Source: Rudaea cellulosilytica DSM 22992 (GTDB lineage Bacteria; Pseudomonadota; Gammaproteobacteria; Xanthomonadales; Rhodanobacteraceae). From it: a DNA stretch of 64,000 nucleotides. Of the stretch, positions 59,307-64,000 are shown piece by piece. Position numbers and translations under genes: made by a program. The stretch lies in contig NZ_KB899241.1 of assembly GCF_000378125.1 (NCBI RefSeq), positions 1,401,652 to 1,465,651 of the forward strand. Reading direction: 5' to 3'. Below the pieces are notes generated by a model, which worked only from the letters and a program-made list of their open reading frames with translations, was not told the DNA's origin and ran no database searches. Numbering within the stretch: the first letter of the stretch is position 1; each line of letters begins with the position of its first letter.

Positions 59307-60635
59307 TTACAGAATGTATCTGCTCAAATCCTGATCCTGCACCAGCGCCGCGAGGTGTTCGTCGACGTACTTCGCGTCGACGACGAACGTCTGCCCGCCG
59401 CGATCCGGAGCCTCATAGGATATCGTATCGAGCAGCCGCTCCAAAACCGTGTGCAGCCGGCGGGCACCGATGTTCTCGGTGCGTTCATTGACCTGGAAGG
59501 CGATCTCGGCGAGGCGGCGTACGCCATCGTCGCTGAATTCGAGTTTGACGTTCTCGGTCGCCAGCAGTGCGCTGTACTGCTTGGTCAGCGCGCTGTGCGG
59601 CTCGCGCAGGATGCGCTCGAAGTCGTTCGCCGACAACGCCGAAAGCTCGACGCGGATCGGGAAACGGCCCTGCAGCTCGGGAATCAGGTCCGAGGGCTTG
59701 GCCAGCGAGAACGCGCCCGAGGCGATGAACAGGATGTGGTCGGTCTTGATCAGGCCGTGCTTGGTCGACACGGTCGAGCCCTCGACCAGCGGCAGCAGAT
59801 CGCGCTGCACGCCTTCGCGGCTCACGCCGGCGCCGCCCCAGTCGCCGCGCTGCGCGACCTTGTCGATCTCGTCGATGAAGACGATGCCGTTCTGTTCGGC
59901 CGATTCGAGCGCCTGCTGCTTGATCTCCTCATCGTTGACGAGCTGCGAAGCTTCTTCCTCGATCAGCAGCGGGCGCGCGGCCTTGATCGCAAGCTTGCGC
60001 TTCTGCGTCTTGTTGCCGGACATCTGCGAGAACATGCCCTTGAGCTGGTTGGTCATCTCTTCCATGCCCGGCGGCGCCATGATTTCGACGCCGACGTTGA
60101 CCGCCGTTTCGATCTCGATTTCGCGCTCTTCGAGCGCGCCTTCGCGCAGTTGCTTGCGCAGCTTCTGCCGCGTGTCGGTGTCGAGCGACTCCGGCGGCGG
60201 CTGATCCCAGCTCGACGCGCGGCGCGGGATCAGCGCATCGAGGATGCGCTCTTCCGCGCGTTCCTCGGCCTGCGACCTAACCTGGTTCTTCGCCGCCTCG
60301 CGCGCCATCTTCACCGCCGCGTCGGCGAGATCGCGCACGATCTGCTCGACGTCCTTGCCGACGTAGCCGACTTCGGTGAACTTGGTCGCTTCGACCTTGA
60401 TGAAAGGTGCGTTGGCCAGCGCCGCGAGCCGACGCGCGATTTCGGTCTTGCCGACGCCGGTCGGGCCGATCATCAGGATGTTTTTCGGCGTCACTTCGTT
60501 GCGCAGCGCCGGATCGAGCTGCATGCGCCGCCAACGGTTGCGCAGCGCGATTGCCACGGCGCGTTTGGCCGCGTTCTGGCCGATGATGAAACGGTCGAGT
60601 TCGGTGACGATTTCGCGGGGAGTGAGTTCGGACAT
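59307..60635 (-). CDS. hslU: HslU, ATPase of the HslUV protease
   Basis: AAA+ unfoldase that feeds substrates to HslV. 442 aa. Walker A is GPTGVGKTE, the pore loop is [13 protein letters not shown] (GYVG), the I-domain spans about 110-240, Walker B is [12 protein letters not shown], sensor 1 follows, and the C-terminal end is DLSRYIL, the peptide that docks into HslV. ATG 60635. It is separated from hslV by 176 bp containing degenerate palindromic repeats. Confidence 0.97.
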   Translation of the reverse strand: MSELTPREIVTELDRFIIGQNAAKRAVAIALRNRWRRMQLDPALRNEVTPKNILMIGPTGVGKTEIARRLAALANAPFIKVEATKFTEVGYVGKDVEQIVRDLADAAVKMAREAAKNQVRSQAEERAEERILDALIPRRASSWDQPPPESLDTDTRQKLRKQLREGALEEREIEIETAVNVGVEIMAPPGMEEMTNQLKGMFSQMSGNKTQKRKLAIKAARPLLIEEEASQLVNDEEIKQQALESAEQNGIVFIDEIDKVAQRGDWGGAGVSREGVQRDLLPLVEGSTVSTKHGLIKTDHILFIASGAFSLAKPSDLIPELQGRFPIRVELSALSANDFERILREPHSALTKQYSALLATENVKLEFSDDGVRRLAEIAFQVNERTENIGARRLHTVLERLLDTISYEAPDRGGQTFVVDAKYVDEHLAALVQDQDLSRYIL

Positions 60636-60659
60636 GGTCGCTGGTGGTATGTGAATGGA

Positions 60660-60810
60660 GGGAAGGCTTCACCTCTCCGCGGGGAGAAGCTGGCGCGTAG
60701 CACGACGGGTGAGGAAAAGGCGTTTCATGCTCGAAAGGCATTGCCGATCGGCCAAGCTCTTCCCTCATCCGGCGCTTGAGTTATCGCCGTTTCTCCCGGT
60801 GGCGAAGGGC
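60660..60810. repeat. Degenerate inverted pair of a palindromic intergenic repeat between hslV and hslU
   Basis: On the minus strand 60720-60660 reads TTCCTCACCCG, then GCTTCTCCCCGCGGAGAGG. On the plus strand 60769-60808 reads TTCCCTCATCCGGCGC, a GCC element and TTTCTCCCGGTGGCGAAGG. Both fit the common proteobacterial repeat that starts CCCTCATCCG and contains a CTTCTCCC hairpin. They face each other head to head. Copies are too diverged to define ends exactly. Confidence 0.5.
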
Positions 60811-60811
60811 A

Positions 60812-61351
60812 TCAAAGCTCTTCGATCGTGATGTTGTGATTCGTATAGATACAGATATCGCCCGCGATGCCGAGCGCCTTCTCGACGATCTCGCGCGCGG
60901 GCAGGTCGCTGTGCTGCAGCAGCGCACGCGCCGCCGCCTGTGCAAAGGGCCCGCCCGAGCCGATCGCGATCAGGCCGTGTTCGGGTTCGAGCACGTCGCC
61001 GTTGCCGGAGATCAGCAATGACACTTCCTTGTCGGCCACGGCCAGCATCGCCTCGAGCCGACCCAGGCGGCGATCGGTGCGCCAGTCCTTGGCCAGTTCG
61101 ACCGCGGCGCGGGTGAGGTTGTTGCCGTGCTTGTCGAGCTTCTGCTCGAACAACTCGAACAGGGTGAACGCATCGGCCGTCGCGCCGGCGAACCCGGCGA
61201 TCACCTCGCCCTTGGCGCCGAGCCGGCGTATCTTGCGTGCATTGGCCTTGACCACGGTCGCGCCGAGCGTGACCTGGCCGTCGCCGCCGATGACGACCTT
61301 GCCGTCGCGGCGTACACAGACGATCGTTGTGGCGTGAAAACTGTCCTGCAT
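60812..61351 (-). CDS. hslV: HslV, peptidase of the HslUV protease
   Basis: Threonine peptidase, 179 aa. A propeptide MQDSFHA precedes the catalytic Thr in [40 protein letters not shown] and [15 protein letters not shown] are family motifs. It forms a dodecamer capped by HslU. It starts the hslV-hslU-unknown-lipoprotein-DUF971 series and is divergent from the formate dehydrogenase gene across 171 bp. Confidence 0.97.
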   Translation of the reverse strand: MQDSFHATTIVCVRRDGKVVIGGDGQVTLGATVVKANARKIRRLGAKGEVIAGFAGATADAFTLFELFEQKLDKHGNNLTRAAVELAKDWRTDRRLGRLEAMLAVADKEVSLLISGNGDVLEPEHGLIAIGSGGPFAQAAARALLQHSDLPAREIVEKALGIAGDICIYTNHNITIEEL

Positions 61352-61522
61352 GGCGCACCCGTATGTCGATGGGCTTTCGATTATGGGGTCGGGGGTGGGG
61401 ATTCCAAGTATGCGCTGCGTCTGCGGGAACGGTTTTGGGTCCCCGACAACACCTCGGTTGTACTAAGATGGTTGTGGGCCGTCCGCGGTCAGGCTCCGCG
61501 GCGAATGAACGAGGAGAATGTC

Positions 61523-64000
61523 ATGTCTGAAATGACTAGACGCCAGTTCCTGAAAATCACCGGCACCACGCTGGTGGGTTCGAGTCTGGCGCTCATGGGC
61601 TTTTCCCCCGGTGTGGCGCTTGCGGAGGTGCGTGAGTACAAACTCACGCGCGCGACCGAGACGCGCAACACCTGCCCTTATTGTTCCGTCGCCTGCGGCA
61701 TCCTGATGTACAGCCTCGGCGATCGCGCGAAGAACGCGCAATCGAACATCTTTCACATCGAGGGCGATCCGGATCATCCGGTCAATCGCGGCACGCTCTG
61801 TCCGAAAGGCGCGGGCCTCGTCGATTTCATCCACAGCGAGAGCCGACTCAAGGTTCCCGAGTATCGTGCGCCGGGCTCGGACAAGTGGCAGCGCATCTCG
61901 TGGAACGACGCGCTCGATCGCATCGCCAAGCTGATGAAGGCCGATCGCGATGCGAACTTCGTGGCGAAGAATGCAGACGGCTTGACCGTCAACCGCTGGC
62001 TGACGACCGGCATGCTCGCCGCGTCGGCATCGAGCAACGAAGTCGGTTATCTGACCCACAAGGTGGCACGCTCCTTAGGCTTACTGGCGTTCGACAACCA
62101 AGCACGTGTCTGACACGGCCCGACGGTGGCAGGTCTTGCCCCGACGTTTGGCCGAGGTGCGATGACGAATCACTGGGTCGACATTAAAAATGCCGATCTG
62201 GTTCTCATCATGGGTGGCAACGCCGCCGAAGCGCATCCGTGCGGCTTCAAATGGGTCACCGAAGCGAAGGCGCACAACAAGGCGAAGCTCATCGTCGTCG
62301 ATCCGCGCTTCACGCGCTCGGCTTCGGTCGCCGACGTCTATGCGCCGATCCGCACCGGCACCGACATTGTCTTCCTCGGCGGGTTGATCAACTACCTCCT
62401 GACCAACGACAAGATCCAGCGCGAGTACGTGGTCAACTACACCGACCTGTCCTTCATCGTGAAGGACGAGTTCGCGTTCACCGACGGCATCTACTCCGGC
62501 TACAACGTCGACAAGCGCAGCTACGACAAATCGAGCTGGGACTACGCGCGCGGCGACGACGGCTACGTCAAGACCGATCCGACGCTGGCCGATCCGCGCT
62601 GCGTCTACAACCTGCTCAAGCAGCACTACACGCGCTACACGCCGGAGATGGTCGAGCGCGTTTGCGGCACGCCGAAGGACAAGGTGCTGCAGATCTGGGA
62701 CATGATCGCCTCGACCGCCACGCCGGATCGCGCGATGACGATCATGTACGCGCTCGGTTGGACGCAGCACTCGATCGGCTCGCAGATGATCCGCACCGGT
62801 GCGATGGTGCAGCTGCTGCTCGGCAACATCGGCATCTCCGGCGGCGGCATGAACGCGCTGCGCGGGCATTCGAACATCCAGGGCCTGACCGACCTCGGCC
62901 TGATGTCGAACCTGCTGACCGGCTACATGACGCTGCCGGGCGAGAAGGAGCAGGATTTCGAGGCCTACATCGGTTTGCGAGCACAGAAACCGCTGCGACC
63001 GAACCAGCTCAGCTACTGGCAGAACTACCGCAAGTTTTTCGTCAGCTTCATGAAATCGTGGTGGGGCGATGCGGCGACGGCGGAGAACAACTGGGCGTTC
63101 GATTATCTGCCCAAGCTCGACAAGCAGTACGACATGCTGCAGGCCTACGAGCTCATGAACCAGGGCAAGATGAACGGCTATATCTGCCAGGGCTTCAATC
63201 CGCTCGCGGCGGCGCCGAACAAGGCCAAGCTCAGTGCGAGCTTTTCCAAACTGAAGTACCTCGTCATCATGGACCCGCTCGCGACCGAGACGAGCGAATT
63301 TTGGAAGAACTACGGCCCGCTCAACGACGTCGACTCGTCGAAGATCCAGACCGAAGTGTTCCGTCTGCCGACGACTTGCTTCGCCGAGGAGAACGGCTCG
63401 CTGACCAATTCCTCGCGTTGGCTGCAGTGGCACTGGAAGGGTGCCGAACCGCCCGGCGAGGCGCGCAGCGATCTCGAGATCATGGCGGGGCTGTTCCTGC
63501 GCATGCGCGATATGTACCGCAAGGACGGCGGCGCGTTCGCCGATCCGATCGTCAATCTGACCTGGAAATACGCGCAGCCGCACAGCCCGGACCCCGAGGA
63601 ACTCGCACGCGAATATTCCGGCAATGCGCTGAAGGACCTGGCCGATCCGAAGGACGCGACCAAGATCACGCGCAAGGCCGGCGAGCAGCTCGCCGGTTTC
63701 GCCGAACTGCGCGACGACGGCAGTACCGCGAGCGGCTGCTGGATTTTCTGCGGCGCCTGGGGCCCGACCGGCAATCTGATGGCGCGGCGCGACAATGCCG
63801 ACCCGACTGGCATCGGCCAAACGATCAACTGGGCCTGGGCATGGCCGGCGAACCGGCGCGTGCTCTACAACCGCGCGTCCTGCGATCCGCACGGCAAGCC
63901 GTTCAATCCGAAGCGCAAACTGATCGCGTGGAACGGTGCGGCGTGGGCCGGCGCCGACATACCCGACTTCAAGGTCGACGAGAATCCGGAGAACGGCATG
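61523..64000 (+). CDS. fdnG: Selenocysteine formate dehydrogenase, alpha subunit (FdnG/FdoG type), 3' end beyond window
   Basis: Molybdopterin oxidoreductase that oxidises formate at the periplasmic side and passes electrons to quinone. A twin-arginine signal (MTRRQFLKITG) leads to the 4Fe-4S motif TCPYCSVACGI, with a fourth Cys in TLCPKGAG. An in-frame UGA at 62111-62113 follows DNQARV, exactly where E. coli FdnG/FdoG have selenocysteine (196). Here it is codon 197, and the next residues HGPTVAGLAPTFGRGAMTNH match (with Val-Ala-Gly as GTGGCAGGT). The reading stays open to position 64000 (826 codons), missing about 190 from the usual 1015. ATG 61523 follows GAGGAG. Confidence 0.95.
62111..62146 (+). 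promoter_or_regulatory. Bacterial SECIS element directing selenocysteine at UGA 62111
   Basis: Right after the UGA a stem forms. CGG (62124-62126) pairs with CCG (62141-62143), U62127 is bulged, GGCA (62128-62131) pairs with UGCC (62137-62140), and the loop is GGUCU. Counting the U of UGA as 1, the bulged U is 17 and the loop GU is 23-24, the same positions that SelB requires in E. coli fdhF. Confidence 0.95.

Noticed and set aside
62111-62113. In-frame TGA read as the stop of a 197-codon formate dehydrogenase fragment
   Set aside because: FdnG sequence continues in the same frame to the window edge and a SECIS hairpin follows; it is a selenocysteine codon.
62081-63892. A 603-codon minus-strand open reading opposite the formate dehydrogenase
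   Set aside because: Antisense shadow of a well-conserved coding frame; composition is low complexity and matches no family.

Overview
The window looks like a chromosomal segment of a GC-rich gammaproteobacterium. It is probably in the order Xanthomonadales/Lysobacterales and perhaps near Rhodanobacteraceae. The grounds are the rhlB / trxA / rho neighbourhood with a long-tailed RhlB, a GumN-like TraB protein, hslVU followed by a DUF971 gene, and protein sequences of that flavour. The family-level placement is inference. I see no rRNA, tRNA, CRISPR array, phage or complete insertion sequence. The gene density is that of a core chromosome.

Layout. 1-5.3 kb: a cut-off FucP-type sugar symporter diverges from an IclR regulator; then comes an operon of two small membrane proteins (DUF2306, DUF4386) with a LytS/LytR-type two-component pair. 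5.4-9.2 kb (minus): APC permease, ftsE, ftsX and ung, tightly coupled. 9.3-13.7 kb (minus): rhlB, a GNAT acetyltransferase and a SPINDLY-type O-GlcNAc transferase. 13.9-16.4 kb (plus): trxA, a small Gly/Ser/Cys-tailed membrane protein, and rho with a strong terminator. 16.7-19.2 kb: a secreted EXORDIUM-like protein, a SnoaL-like protein and a TraB/GumN protein. 19.2-21.1 kb (minus): a YbdK-type carboxylate-amine ligase and two small unknown proteins. 21.1-24.9 kb (minus): glpD-glpF-glpK. 25.0-27.4 kb (minus): feoA-feoB plus a Cys-rich small protein behind a Fur box. A decayed persulfide-dioxygenase fragment lies at about 27.6 kb.

27.8-42.4 kb is a long minus-strand envelope and lipoate block. 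In transcription order it reads mreB, mreC, mreD, mrdA, rodA, a prolyl-hydroxylase-like oxygenase, mltB, rlpA, dacC, ybeD, lipB, lipA, prc. It couples rod-shape elongation, peptidoglycan trimming and protein lipoylation. 42.8-48.9 kb (plus): an MFS transporter, gatC-gatA-gatB (Gln-tRNA/Asn-tRNA amidotransferase) and a PfkB kinase. 49.0-55.8 kb: a secreted M1/S10 peptidase pair, ubiE, a membrane-anchored winged-helix regulator divergent from a YceI protein, and a DUF4337 protein. 55.9-61.4 kb: a Tat-exported CocE/NonD hydrolase, DUF971, two unknowns, hslU and hslV. From 61.5 kb to the right edge: a selenocysteine-containing formate dehydrogenase alpha subunit, with its UGA at 62111 and a textbook SECIS hairpin.

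The most unusual structure is a pair of intergenic repeats (42614-42756 and 44784-45001). Their cores are related, but each core is framed by a 17-bp inverted repeat whose sequence differs completely between the two copies. Either a long RNA stem is covarying, or the element creates inverted copies of its flanks. One arm covers the putative gatA start codon.
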